From an uncultured Clostridia bacterium (lineage in GTDB: Bacteria; Bacillota; Clostridia; HGM11514), in NCBI GenBank assembly GCA_902478725.1, contig CABSMD010000007.1, forward strand, positions 1 through 33,175: 33,175 nucleotides of DNA. The letters run 5' to 3'. This document shows, one piece after another, positions 17,421-26,497 of this stretch (position 1 is its first letter; each line of letters begins with the position of its first letter). The notes beneath the pieces were generated by a model. The model did no database searches. It was given only the letters and a program-made list of their open reading frames with translations, and was not told the DNA's origin. A program made the position numbers and the translations under genes.

Positions 17421-17449
17421 TTTACTTTTTCCCCTACCTCGTCTACAAT
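17421..17449 (+). promoter_or_regulatory. Promoter of the right SLH gene
   Basis: TTTACT (17421-17426), 17 bases, TACAAT (17444-17449). The -35 is imperfect, as expected for an activator-dependent promoter. A second TTTAC lies one helical turn upstream and could belong to an AraC-type site, but this is weak. Confidence 0.6.
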
Positions 17450-17518
17450 AAGGATAGAATCAATAGCTTTACATAAAATTGAAAAACAACGAAAAAATGG
17501 GATGGAGGATGGTAAACT

Positions 17519-20500
17519 ATGAAACGGAAGATGGCATTGCTGCTGGTATTCGCACTGGCACTGGGCTGCTGCGGGTTTACCGCATACACCGCAAATTCCC
17601 CCGCGTGGGGCAAGGGCAGTCCGATCGTAACCATCGCGGATTTTGACGCGAACAACACCGCCTGGTCCAAGGCGGGCGCAAGTGCAAATTTTGACTGGAC
17701 GCACCCCAACAACACCGAAGGGGACAAAAGCAAGATTCTTACGATGACGCGAAACAGCGGCACGGCGTCCGGTACGCCGACGCTGCGGTTCAACATTGAG
17801 AACCCCGACACCAGCCGCGCGGTCGCGTTCGACCTCGATTTCAAAACCAACGGCGCGGAGGGCGACGACGCGGGACTTTTGGCCAAGGTGGTCGCTGACA
17901 TCAAGGGCGACAAGGGCGGGGAGGTTTATCCGGGAATCGTCTCGATTAAGCCAAAGCTCGTCGACGGCATCGCGATCGACGGCGACATCTGGTACCGCCT
18001 GCGCATCAGGATGGACGGGGTCTCCGGCAAGGGAACAGCAGACCTGTACACCCTTACCGGCGACGGGACGTTCGGTACGCTGGTGAAAGCGTTTGCCAAC
18101 ATCGATCTCAAGCTGACCGACGACATGAAGCAAAACGGCTGGTACGTCAACCGCCTGCAGGTGGAGTCCTACACCACAGTGGAGGGCAGCGCGGTCTCGT
18201 TTGACAACCTGATCGCCTACAACGCTCCGGTCAATACGGCAGCCTTTACCGTCGGCGAGGGCGGGCGGGTGACCATGAACGGGCAATCCATCACAAGCGG
18301 CTCGCTGGGCACAGCCAAAGAAGTGGCGGTCACAGCAGGTGAGGATTTATCCTTTGCCGTCAGCCCGGCAACAGGCTACGCGGTCGATCGGGTACTGGTC
18401 GACGGGGAGGACAAAACGGATCTGTTCCAGGAAAACGACGCTGCGGTGCCGGTAGGAAAGCTCACCGCAAACATTGCGGTCTCGGTTACGTTCCGTCAGG
18501 AATCTGCGGTTACGGCTACCCAGTCGTCCATTGCCTGGCCGCTTTCCGACCCTGTCGTGGCAGTGGCGGATTTCGACGCGAACAACACCGCATGGTCGAA
18601 GGCGGGCGCAAGCGCGAACATGACCTGGGATTCGGTGCAAAAGACGGATGGAGACAAGAGCAACTATTTAAAGGTCACAAAGCAAAGCAACACGGCCTCC
18701 GGCACGCCGACGCTCCGGTTCAACGTGACCGAGCCGGAAAAGGCACGGGCGGTCTCGTTTGACCTCGACTTTCAGACCGAGGCGGCGGAGGGGGACACCT
18801 CGCTGCTGGCCAAGGTGGTCGGGTTTATTACGGACAAGGACGGCGCACAGACGTATCCGTCGTTTGCCAGCATCAAGGCAAACGACGTAAGCGGCATCAA
18901 GATCGACCAAAAGACCTGGTACCGGATTCACATAGATATAAATGAAGAAACGGAAACGGCTACCACCGCGCTATACAGGCTCAATCCCGACGGGACGTAC
19001 GGCGGGCTGGTGAAGGAATGGGCCGGAACGTCGCTTGCCCTCAAGGATGGCATGTCGGGCAACGGCTGGTACATAAACCGTTTGCAGATCGAAATGTACG
19101 GCACGGTAGGCGCGTCGGTCTCGTTTGACAACCTGGCGGCTTACAATCACAACGTCGATGCCGCGATCTTCACGGTCAGCGAGGGCGGCAGCGTGGTGTT
19201 CGGCGAAAACAAGATTACGAAGGATTCCTTAGGCTGCGCCAAAGAGGTGGCGGTCGCGGTGGGAGAAAGCCTGACCTTCGCGGCCGTTCCGGATGAAAAC
19301 TATAAGCTCGGGCAGGTGCTCGTCGGCGGTGTGGACAAGACCGAGCTGTTTACCACAACCGACCCAGTCCCGGCGGGGACGCTTACGGCAAACACGCCTG
19401 TAACGGTCACCTTCTTGTCCGACGCGCCGTCGGCGCCGGTGGTTTCGGATGTGAAGCTCACGGGAAGCGCGGTGGAAGACGAGATTTTGTCGGTAACTTA
19501 CAAATTTTTCGACGCGAACGACGATCAAGAGGATAAGGATAAATTAGAAATCAAATGGCAGCGCAGCGCCAATGGTACGGACGGTTGGGCCAATATTGCG
19601 GGCGCGGCACAGGCCAGCTATGTTTTGACGGCGGAGGATGCCGGCAAGTACGTCCGCGCGGTGGTCAGGGCGTATGCAGATGCCGAACCGTTTGAAAGTA
19701 ATCTGGCCGAATCGAACGTGTTCGGGCCGGTGGAGGCCGCTCCGTTGCAGGCGCCGGAAGGCCAGGCCTCCATTGCATGGCCGCTGGCCGCGCCGGTTGT
19801 GACGGTAGCGGATTTCGACACAAACAACACCGCCTGGTCCAAGGCAGGAGCGGATAAGAACATGCTATGGGACACCCCCGCCAAAACAACCGGCGACAAG
19901 AGCAAATACCTTGCCATTACAAAGGACAACAACAATAACGCCGGTACGCCGACGCTCCGGTTCAACATCGCAAACCCGGAAACCGCCCGCGCGACGGCAT
20001 TCGGTTTTGAATTTAAGGTCAACGCGATGGCGGGCGACGGCGGGATTCTGGCAAAGGCGGTGGCGCACATTGCCGGCAGTGACGGCAGCTCCGTGTATCC
20101 GGCCCTCTTCTCGATCAAGGCAGCAGATGTGGCGGGCCTGCCCATCGATAAGGACACCTGGTACCGCGCTTACATTGAGATGGACGGGGAAACCGGCCTG
20201 GCAAGCGCGACTCTGTACCGCGTACTGGACGACGGCACGCTCGGTTCACAGACGGCCACCATTGAGAGCATAGACTTAAAGCTCACTGACGGCATGAAGC
20301 AAAACGGCTGGTATGTCAACCGCATACAGATGGAGCTGTACAGCGGGATTGGTAGCACGGTCTCGTTTGACAACCTGGCCGCCTACAATACGGGCGTAAA
20401 CACCGCAACCTTTACGGTCAGCGGGGGCGGCAGCGCGGCGTTCGGCACCAACGTGATTACCAAGGATTCGCTGGGCAGCGCGCGCGAGGTCATGGTGGAC

Positions 20501-23500
20501 AACACGCAGGAGCTGGCTTTCTCGGTAATACCGGATGAAAATTATAAGATCGAACGGGTCACGGTGGGCGGCGAGGACAAGACCGCGCTGTTTACCGGCG
20601 CTGACCCGGCCGCCGGCACCCCAGCGCCTGTTGGCACCCTAGCGGGTAACACAACAGTATCAGTTGTATTCAAAGCAACCGTCCCGGTCGCGCCGGTCGT
20701 CTCAAACGCCCAAATCAACGGGCGGGCAATTGAAAACGACACGCTTGGCATATCCTACGATTATTTTGACGGCAACCTCGACGAGGAGGACAAGGCTGAG
20801 ATCAAATGGCAGCGCAGCGCCAATGGCACAGATGGCTGGACGGACATAGCAAACGGCGCAAGCTACACCCTCTCCGCAGATGACGTGAACGCGCATGTCC
20901 GCGCAACGGTCAAAGTTTATGCAAAGGCGGAGCCGTATGAAAGCAACACCGTAATTTCAAACGTTATTGGGCCGGTCGCTAAGGACACCGGAGCGCTGAC
21001 CCTGTTTGTCGCGCCCGACGGTGACGATGCAAACGACGGCTCAATCGACGCTCCGTTGGCCACGTTGGAGGCGGCGCGGGATGCAATCCGAAATCTAACC
21101 GACCTGCCGCGCGGCGGCGTAACGGTATTCCTGCGCGGCGGCACATACCTGTTTGACCAGTCGTTCACCTTAAACGCGCAGGACAGCGGGACGGAAGCCT
21201 CCCCGATCACCTACAGCGCATACAACAACGAAACGGTCAAGTTATACGGCGGCAAGGTCATTGACGGCAGCAAGGCCGAAAAGGCCGACCCGGCGGTGGC
21301 AGGCCGCGTGATCGACGAGTTCGCCCGCGGCAAGCTGATGCAGTTGGATCTTGGCGCCGCGGGAATTGACACGATTCCCGCCATCATCGACCACGGGCAG
21401 GCTATGAACAGCAGCTGGCGGCCGATGGAGGTCTATGTAAATGGTACGGTGCTTTCCCAGTCCCGCTGGCCGAACAACGAAAAGGATACCAAGTACCTGC
21501 GTCTGGGCGAGTGTACCTTGCACGGCGATACCTGGGCAAGCGGCCCGGTCACGGTAACCTACAAAGATGACACGGGCAGGGCGAAGCTCTGGTCGGAAGA
21601 GGCAAAAGCAGACCTCTTCATCGGCGGTTATCTGGGCGGTTATTTTGCCCACGGCAACCTGCGCGTGGACAGCCTGGACGCGGAAAATAATACTCTGGTC
21701 ACCGTGGGCGGTACCAATTACGGCATATCCGAAGGCAACCGGATGTATTTTTGGAATTTGGTTGAAGAAATCGACATGCCGGGCGAGTCCTACATCGACC
21801 GGGAGAATAAGGTCGTATATTTCTATCCGACAACCGACATGCAAACCGCCGAGGTGGTGGTATCCACCCTGGATAAACCGATGGTTATCCTAAACGATGT
21901 GAACCACGTCACCCTCAAGGGGCTGGATTTTGAGTACATGCGCGAAAACGCCGTCACCGCCTCAGGTGACAGCATCACAATCGACGGCTGCAAAGCCGCG
22001 CACACCTCCGGTTTGGCGCTCAACCTTTCGGGCACCAACATTATGGTTAAAAACTGCAATATCTACGACACCGGCAAGGGCGGCATCGCCATCTCGGGCG
22101 GTGACCGCGAGACCCTCTCCGGCTCGGGCAACGTGATTACCAACAACCGCATCCACGACGTCAGCCGGGTTTACGAGTCCTATTCGCCCGCCATCAACAT
22201 AAACGGCGTGGGCGTTCAGGTGTCGCACAACGAACTGTACAACGCCGGGCATCAGCTCATCAGCGTGCTCGGAAACGACCACTATATCAGCTACAACGAG
22301 ATCTACAACGGCGTACTGGAGGCGTCGGATATGGGCGCGGTCTATTCCTGCCCGCGTGACGCCACCCAGATGGGAACCAAAATTATGTACAATTACTTCC
22401 ATGACAACGGCAACGGCTACGGCGGCTACGGTTCGCAATCCGTCTTCTTCGACGACGGCTCCTACGGCCCGTATATTTACGGAAACGTGTTCTACCGCGG
22501 TACGCTCACGGCTGAGGAGGGCGGCAAGACCTCCACGCACAACGCCATTAAGACCAACGGCGGCCAGTATGTGGTGGTGAAAAACAATGTGTTTGTGGAC
22601 GCGCCGAACAGCTTCCTGTCCCATCCCTGGAACAACGGGGACACCGCCTATGGCTGGTGGCTGTGGATTATGGACCGCTTCGACCTGCGTAACCACAATG
22701 TATGGGAAAAGATGCAGACGGTGCCTTATGCCGGAGAGACCTGGAGCAATCATTACGCCAACGTAACCTGGACCGACCCGGAAACCGGGACGCAGTTTCA
22801 GACCGACCAATGGAGCCATCTGCCGCAAATGAATCAGTTTTATGAGCAGGTAAAGGATAAGGACGCGGAAGCAGACGCCGGGTGGCTCAAAAACTTTGCC
22901 ATGGATTACGCGCCAGTTGGCGGCAACGTGTTTGAAAACAACGTCTCCGTCAAGGTCGGACAGGAGGTCTATGGCGGATTATATCAGGCGAACAAAAACT
23001 ACAACACGGCCCGCGACAACGGGATGTTCGTTGAATACGGCGAAGACTTCAAGTTGACCGAAAAGGGGTTGGATACGGTTGCAAGGGCGATGGGCGCGGG
23101 CAATTTTGAAAACCTGCCGACCGAAAGGATGGGAGTAAAGCCCTACACCGAGGACGGGCTGGAAAGGTATGTCGGCGGACGGGCGCCCGCCGTTACCAGC
23201 GCGCTGATCGGCGGCAACGTCAGTGTTGGAAGCGTGATTACGGCAAACTACAGCTATTCTGACCCGGACAATGACCCGGAAGGGTTTTCACAAATCAATT
23301 GGTACCTGTCAAACTCCAGGGATGGCAACTATGAAAAGATATTGGGTGAACACGATTTAGAGCTCTATCTGGACGGGGCTTATGCGGACAAATTTATCCG
23401 CTATGAGGTTACACCTCATGACAGCAACGACCTCCACGGCGAAGCAGTGGTATCAGAGACAGTGCAGGTAGGGAAAGAGGAATCGCCGGCGAAGAAGCTG

Positions 23501-24919
23501 GAAGCGAAGATCCGCGAGGCGGAGGCGTTAAACAGCGTGATAGCGGAGGGGAGCCTGTATGGACAGGCGCCAGCCGGCGCAAAGAATGCGTTCGGCGCGG
23601 CGATCGAAGCGGCCAAGGCGGTGACCTCGACCGATGCGGCGGTGCTGTCCGAAGCATTGAGTACGCTGCAGGGAGCGATCGATGCCTTCCAGGCGGCGGT
23701 GAACACGACGGTGCCTGCGATTGAATCGGGTGCGACCTACGACATTCCGCCATTTGTGGATGTGACCAACATTACCATCCCGGCGGATAAGAGTGGGGTG
23801 AAGGTAACGGTGCCGGCCGGTATGGAGCTGGGTGAGATCAACATCAGCGGAACCATTACGGTGGATGGTGAGGCACGTGCCATCAGCCTAAAGATACCGG
23901 CGGGAACCCGTGTAGAAGGAACAGCGGGAAGCCGTGTGGCGCTGTCGGTGTTTGCATCAGGCGGTACCCCGAGCCAGACGGTGAACAATGCCGAGAAGAT
24001 TACGGCGGTGGCGTTCGGGGGCGATCTGTCGTTTAGCGGTCCTGTGCGGATCGAGATTGAGGGAGCGTACAGCAAGCGGACAGGGCATATCATAGGCGGC
24101 AGATATACAGCGGTGAGCACGACAATCAAGGCCGACACGGCGGAAGCGGCGCAAAGCGGGCTGAAGAACCGTGATATGGTGCGGGTGAGCAATACAGCGC
24201 CGAAGCTGGTGGTATGGGCGGATGGATTGAATGAACTGGTGCTGTATGACAATGTGACGAATGTGACGCCGACCCCGGCTCCGCCGATCGGAGGAGGCGG
24301 AAGCGGCTCGAACAATCCTGGCAATTCGAACGGTGGAGGCACGACGATCGGAGGAGGCAGCGGCCTGTTAGGAGGAGGCGGCAGCAAGTTTATAGACATC
24401 AACAACCACTGGGCGAAGAGCGATATTGAGGCGATGTACAGCAAGGGGATTGTAGCAGGAGTGACAGAGAATATATTTGAACCAGACCGGCCGGTGACGA
24501 GAGCGGAGTTTGCGGCGCTGGTAGCGAGAGCGCTGAACCTGACGGCGGCAGCGGATGGTCAGGAGTGGAAGGACGTAAGCAGTGAGGCGTGGTATGCGCC
24601 GGTGGTAAACGCGGCGGCGAATGCTGGGATCATAGCCGGGTACGATGGCTGGTACCGGCCGGACGACCTGATTACGAGGGAAGAGATGGCGGTGATCATA
24701 GCGAAGGCGTATGCGTTCAAAGGCGGGGTACCGAAGAGTGGAGCGATCGAGATGTTCGCTGACAGGGATGAAATCTCAGAGTGGGCATATGGGTATGTAG
24801 ACACGGCGGCGGCAATTGGGATATTGAAAGGGATGACGCCGACGACGTTTGTGGCGGCGGCCAACACGACGCGCGCCGAGGCCACCTCTGTTCTCAAACG
24901 TCTCCTCGATTTGTTCTAA
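17519..24919 (+). CDS. Giant SLH-anchored beta-helix surface protein, complete
   Basis: A 2466-residue exported protein. Sec signal peptide: MKRKMALLLVFALALG, then a cleavage region around residues 20-27. Three long repeats follow (about residues 34-331, 344-634 and 757-1055), each opening with a VADFD- or IADFD-type motif and containing GTPTLRFN, SFDNL and DKT-LF. They look like concanavalin-type carbohydrate-binding units with a small beta domain. Ig-like domains sit at about 638-740, 1058-1155 and 1885-1970. A right-handed beta-helix (about 1160-1880) begins LFVAPDGDDANDGS. The C-terminal module holds a FIVAR-like linker, a beta region, a Gly-rich spacer and three SLH domains for wall binding. 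It probably acts on a complex polysaccharide at the cell surface. GH141-like fold is a guess; the substrate is unknown. The start has GGAGG 10 bases upstream. Confidence 0.9.
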   Translation: MKRKMALLLVFALALGCCGFTAYTANSPAWGKGSPIVTIADFDANNTAWSKAGASANFDWTHPNNTEGDKSKILTMTRNSGTASGTPTLRFNIENPDTSRAVAFDLDFKTNGAEGDDAGLLAKVVADIKGDKGGEVYPGIVSIKPKLVDGIAIDGDIWYRLRIRMDGVSGKGTADLYTLTGDGTFGTLVKAFANIDLKLTDDMKQNGWYVNRLQVESYTTVEGSAVSFDNLIAYNAPVNTAAFTVGEGGRVTMNGQSITSGSLGTAKEVAVTAGEDLSFAVSPATGYAVDRVLVDGEDKTDLFQENDAAVPVGKLTANIAVSVTFRQESAVTATQSSIAWPLSDPVVAVADFDANNTAWSKAGASANMTWDSVQKTDGDKSNYLKVTKQSNTASGTPTLRFNVTEPEKARAVSFDLDFQTEAAEGDTSLLAKVVGFITDKDGAQTYPSFASIKANDVSGIKIDQKTWYRIHIDINEETETATTALYRLNPDGTYGGLVKEWAGTSLALKDGMSGNGWYINRLQIEMYGTVGASVSFDNLAAYNHNVDAAIFTVSEGGSVVFGENKITKDSLGCAKEVAVAVGESLTFAAVPDENYKLGQVLVGGVDKTELFTTTDPVPAGTLTANTPVTVTFLSDAPSAPVVSDVKLTGSAVEDEILSVTYKFFDANDDQEDKDKLEIKWQRSANGTDGWANIAGAAQASYVLTAEDAGKYVRAVVRAYADAEPFESNLAESNVFGPVEAAPLQAPEGQASIAWPLAAPVVTVADFDTNNTAWSKAGADKNMLWDTPAKTTGDKSKYLAITKDNNNNAGTPTLRFNIANPETARATAFGFEFKVNAMAGDGGILAKAVAHIAGSDGSSVYPALFSIKAADVAGLPIDKDTWYRAYIEMDGETGLASATLYRVLDDGTLGSQTATIESIDLKLTDGMKQNGWYVNRIQMELYSGIGSTVSFDNLAAYNTGVNTATFTVSGGGSAAFGTNVITKDSLGSAREVMVDNTQELAFSVIPDENYKIERVTVGGEDKTALFTGADPAAGTPAPVGTLAGNTTVSVVFKATVPVAPVVSNAQINGRAIENDTLGISYDYFDGNLDEEDKAEIKWQRSANGTDGWTDIANGASYTLSADDVNAHVRATVKVYAKAEPYESNTVISNVIGPVAKDTGALTLFVAPDGDDANDGSIDAPLATLEAARDAIRNLTDLPRGGVTVFLRGGTYLFDQSFTLNAQDSGTEASPITYSAYNNETVKLYGGKVIDGSKAEKADPAVAGRVIDEFARGKLMQLDLGAAGIDTIPAIIDHGQAMNSSWRPMEVYVNGTVLSQSRWPNNEKDTKYLRLGECTLHGDTWASGPVTVTYKDDTGRAKLWSEEAKADLFIGGYLGGYFAHGNLRVDSLDAENNTLVTVGGTNYGISEGNRMYFWNLVEEIDMPGESYIDRENKVVYFYPTTDMQTAEVVVSTLDKPMVILNDVNHVTLKGLDFEYMRENAVTASGDSITIDGCKAAHTSGLALNLSGTNIMVKNCNIYDTGKGGIAISGGDRETLSGSGNVITNNRIHDVSRVYESYSPAININGVGVQVSHNELYNAGHQLISVLGNDHYISYNEIYNGVLEASDMGAVYSCPRDATQMGTKIMYNYFHDNGNGYGGYGSQSVFFDDGSYGPYIYGNVFYRGTLTAEEGGKTSTHNAIKTNGGQYVVVKNNVFVDAPNSFLSHPWNNGDTAYGWWLWIMDRFDLRNHNVWEKMQTVPYAGETWSNHYANVTWTDPETGTQFQTDQWSHLPQMNQFYEQVKDKDAEADAGWLKNFAMDYAPVGGNVFENNVSVKVGQEVYGGLYQANKNYNTARDNGMFVEYGEDFKLTEKGLDTVARAMGAGNFENLPTERMGVKPYTEDGLERYVGGRAPAVTSALIGGNVSVGSVITANYSYSDPDNDPEGFSQINWYLSNSRDGNYEKILGEHDLELYLDGAYADKFIRYEVTPHDSNDLHGEAVVSETVQVGKEESPAKKLEAKIREAEALNSVIAEGSLYGQAPAGAKNAFGAAIEAAKAVTSTDAAVLSEALSTLQGAIDAFQAAVNTTVPAIESGATYDIPPFVDVTNITIPADKSGVKVTVPAGMELGEINISGTITVDGEARAISLKIPAGTRVEGTAGSRVALSVFASGGTPSQTVNNAEKITAVAFGGDLSFSGPVRIEIEGAYSKRTGHIIGGRYTAVSTTIKADTAEAAQSGLKNRDMVRVSNTAPKLVVWADGLNELVLYDNVTNVTPTPAPPIGGGGSGSNNPGNSNGGGTTIGGGSGLLGGGGSKFIDINNHWAKSDIEAMYSKGIVAGVTENIFEPDRPVTRAEFAALVARALNLTAAADGQEWKDVSSEAWYAPVVNAAANAGIIAGYDGWYRPDDLITREEMAVIIAKAYAFKGGVPKSGAIEMFADRDEISEWAYGYVDTAAAIGILKGMTPTTFVAAANTTRAEATSVLKRLLDLF
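17618..20682 (+). repeat. Three long internal repeats within the right SLH gene
   Basis: Units lie at about 17618-18511, 18550-19420 and 19789-20682. They share the DFD-NNTAWSKAGA opening, GTPTLRFN, NGWY-NR, SFDNL-AYN and a DKT-LF end. They have diverged at DNA level, so they are old duplications. Confidence 0.85.
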
Positions 24920-24936
24920 AAATGATTTAAAATAAT

Positions 24937-24968
24937 AAAAAAGCTGTGGCGACTGCCACAGCTTTTTT
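24937..24968. terminator. Terminator of the right SLH gene
   Basis: Perfect 14-base inverted repeat (24937-24950, 24955-24968) with a GACT loop and A6/T6 ends. Active in both directions. Confidence 0.9.
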
Positions 24969-24983
24969 ATTCCCCAAAAACCC

Positions 24984-25012
24984 TTGACAATTTTTATGTA
25001 ACATGTTATGAT
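24984..25012 (+). promoter_or_regulatory. Promoter of trpB (right copy)
   Basis: TTGACA (24984-24989), 17 bases, TATGAT (25007-25012). Transcription should begin near 25019. Confidence 0.85.
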
Positions 25013-25019
25013 GAAAAAT

Positions 25020-25098
25020 AAGTAGAGTTGAGAATAGCTGAGAAGAGGAGAGTATTATAGGTACAACTATGCCTCGGCTTTCTGCGCGGGGTTTTTTT
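25020..25098 (+). promoter_or_regulatory. TRAP-type attenuator leader of trpB (right copy)
   Basis: From the predicted transcript start, NAG triplets occur every 5 bases: AAG at 25020, then GAG at 25025 and 25030, UAG at 25035, GAG at 25040, 25045 and 25050. Another UAG follows at 25058. The two-base spacing is that of TRAP (MtrB) binding sites in Bacillus trp leaders. AGCTGAG (25036-25042), inside the triplets, pairs fully with CTCGGCT (25073-25079). The latter is also part of a terminator hairpin (25071-25092) ending in seven T. Tryptophan-loaded TRAP would block the first pairing and favour termination. mtrB is not in the window. Confidence 0.65.
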
Positions 25099-25141
25099 CA
25101 TTTTTCGCTCTGCTAAAAAATGAAATGGAGGAAATGAGAGC

Positions 25142-26356
25142 ATGGAATTTAATAATTACTTAAAAAACTATCCTGACCAAAACGGCAGGTTTGGGGAGTA
25201 TGGTGGCAGCTACCTGCCGCCGGAGCTTATTCCGGCATTTGAGGAGATCGACCAAGCATACCAGACGATTTGCCATTCTGCGCAGTTTATCAATGAACTG
25301 CGGCGGATTCGCAAGGAATTTCAGGGTCGTCCCACGCCGGTTTACCATTGTGAGAGGCTGTCGCGGGCGCTTGGTACCTGTCAGATTTATTTGAAGCGGG
25401 AGGATTTGAACCATACCGGTGCGCACAAGCTCAACCATTGTATGGGCGAGGGACTGCTGGCGAAATTCATGGGTAAAAAGAGGCTGATTGCCGAGACTGG
25501 TGCGGGCCAGCATGGTGTCGCGTTGGCGACCGCCGCTGCTTTTTTTGGTTTGGAATGTGAGATTCACATGGGCGAAGTGGATATCGCCAAGCAGGCGCCC
25601 AACGTTACCCGAATGAAGATTTTAGGTGCGAAGGTGGTTCCTGTCACACATGGTCTGAAAACGCTTAAAGAGGCAGTTGATTCCGCCTTTGAGTCCTATG
25701 CGAAAAACTATAAGGATTCGATCTACTGCATCGGTTCTGCGGTTGGGCCGCATCCGTTCCCGCAGATGGTGCGGGACTTCCAGATGGTGGTTGGCATTGA
25801 GGCGCGGGAGCAGTTTCTGGAGATGACCGGTATCCTACCGGATGCGGTCTGTGCGTGCGTCGGGGGCGGGAGCAATGCCATCGGCATGTTTACTCCATTT
25901 TTGGATGATCCCGTCAAGCTGTACGGCGTCGAACCGCTTGGCCGCGGAACTGCGACCGGCGATAACGCGGCTACCCTGACCTATGGCAAAAAAGGTGTGT
26001 TGCATGGTTTTGAAAGCTATTTGCTGCAGGATGAAAATCACGAGCCGTCGCCGGTCTACTCAATTGCCAGCGGGCTTGATTATCCTGGAGTAGGGCCGGA
26101 ACATGCGTTGCTCAAGGATTTAAAGCGGGTGGAGTATGTGACCGCTTCGGATGAAGAGACACTTGAGGCCTTTTTCAAGCTGTCCCGTTATGAGGGGATC
26201 ATTCCGGCGATCGAGAGTGCGCACGCCGTCGCCTACGCCATGAAGATGGCGAGGAACAATGAGGCGAAGGCGATTTTGGTAAACTGCAGTGGCCGCGGGG
26301 ATAAGGACATTGATTATGTCATCGAAAATTACGGCTGCGGCGACGAGTATATTTAA
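25142..26356 (+). CDS. trpB: Tryptophan synthase beta chain, stand-alone (right copy)
   Basis: Identical in sequence to 6497-7711, with PLP Lys96 and catalytic Glu118 intact, so both copies could be functional. It lies downstream of the complete SLH gene and is transcribed in the same direction, but a strong terminator and its own regulated leader keep it separate. Two identical copies would double dosage of this salvage-type enzyme, if the duplication is real. Confidence 0.95.
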   Translation: MEFNNYLKNYPDQNGRFGEYGGSYLPPELIPAFEEIDQAYQTICHSAQFINELRRIRKEFQGRPTPVYHCERLSRALGTCQIYLKREDLNHTGAHKLNHCMGEGLLAKFMGKKRLIAETGAGQHGVALATAAAFFGLECEIHMGEVDIAKQAPNVTRMKILGAKVVPVTHGLKTLKEAVDSAFESYAKNYKDSIYCIGSAVGPHPFPQMVRDFQMVVGIEAREQFLEMTGILPDAVCACVGGGSNAIGMFTPFLDDPVKLYGVEPLGRGTATGDNAATLTYGKKGVLHGFESYLLQDENHEPSPVYSIASGLDYPGVGPEHALLKDLKRVEYVTASDEETLEAFFKLSRYEGIIPAIESAHAVAYAMKMARNNEAKAILVNCSGRGDKDIDYVIENYGCGDEYI

Positions 26357-26395
26357 GTTGATTGCTTTGAAAGATAGAAATAACCATATCTGTGG

Positions 26396-26421
26396 CAGGT
26401 ATTTTACCTGTTTGGATTTTT
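26396..26421 (+). terminator. Weak terminator after trpB (right)
   Basis: CAGGTA (26396-26401) pairs with TACCTG (26405-26410), followed by a T-rich tail. Short stem, so probably leaky. Confidence 0.45.
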
Positions 26422-26434
26422 GCAACAGGATTAT

Positions 26435-26463
26435 TTGACCAAATCATTTGACGGGTGTATCCT
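26435..26463 (+). promoter_or_regulatory. Possible promoter of the tail-spike-like gene
   Basis: TTGACC (26435-26440), 17 bases, TATCCT (26458-26463). The -10 is poor and lies inside the left half of the palindrome, so a protein bound there could block it. The mirrored copy is at 6390-6418. Confidence 0.35.
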
Positions 26464-26493
26464 CCTTAGTGAAATAAATACTAAGGAGGATAT
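26457..26493 (+). promoter_or_regulatory. Palindrome covering the ribosome binding site of the tail-spike-like gene (right)
   Basis: GTATCCTCCTTAGT (26457-26470) pairs with ACTAAGGAGGATAT (26480-26493) around a 9-base A/T-rich loop: 13 Watson-Crick pairs plus one G-U. AAGGAGG (26483-26489), 8 bases before the ATG, would be fully buried if the message includes both halves. Confidence 0.75.
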
Positions 26494-26497
26494 TACA

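Noticed and set aside
17519..17590. Lipoprotein signal in the right SLH protein (LALGCC)
   Set aside because: The residues before the Cys do not fit a standard lipobox, and the C-terminal SLH domains already provide wall anchoring.
25069..25116. Short frame starting ATGCCTCGG in the trpB leader as a trp leader peptide
   Set aside because: It contains no Trp codon, its nearest Shine-Dalgarno-like sequence is too distant, and it runs through the terminator hairpin.
25013..25141. T-box riboswitch for trpB
   Set aside because: The leader is about 120 bases, too short, and lacks the TGGNACCGCG T-box sequence and a specifier stem.
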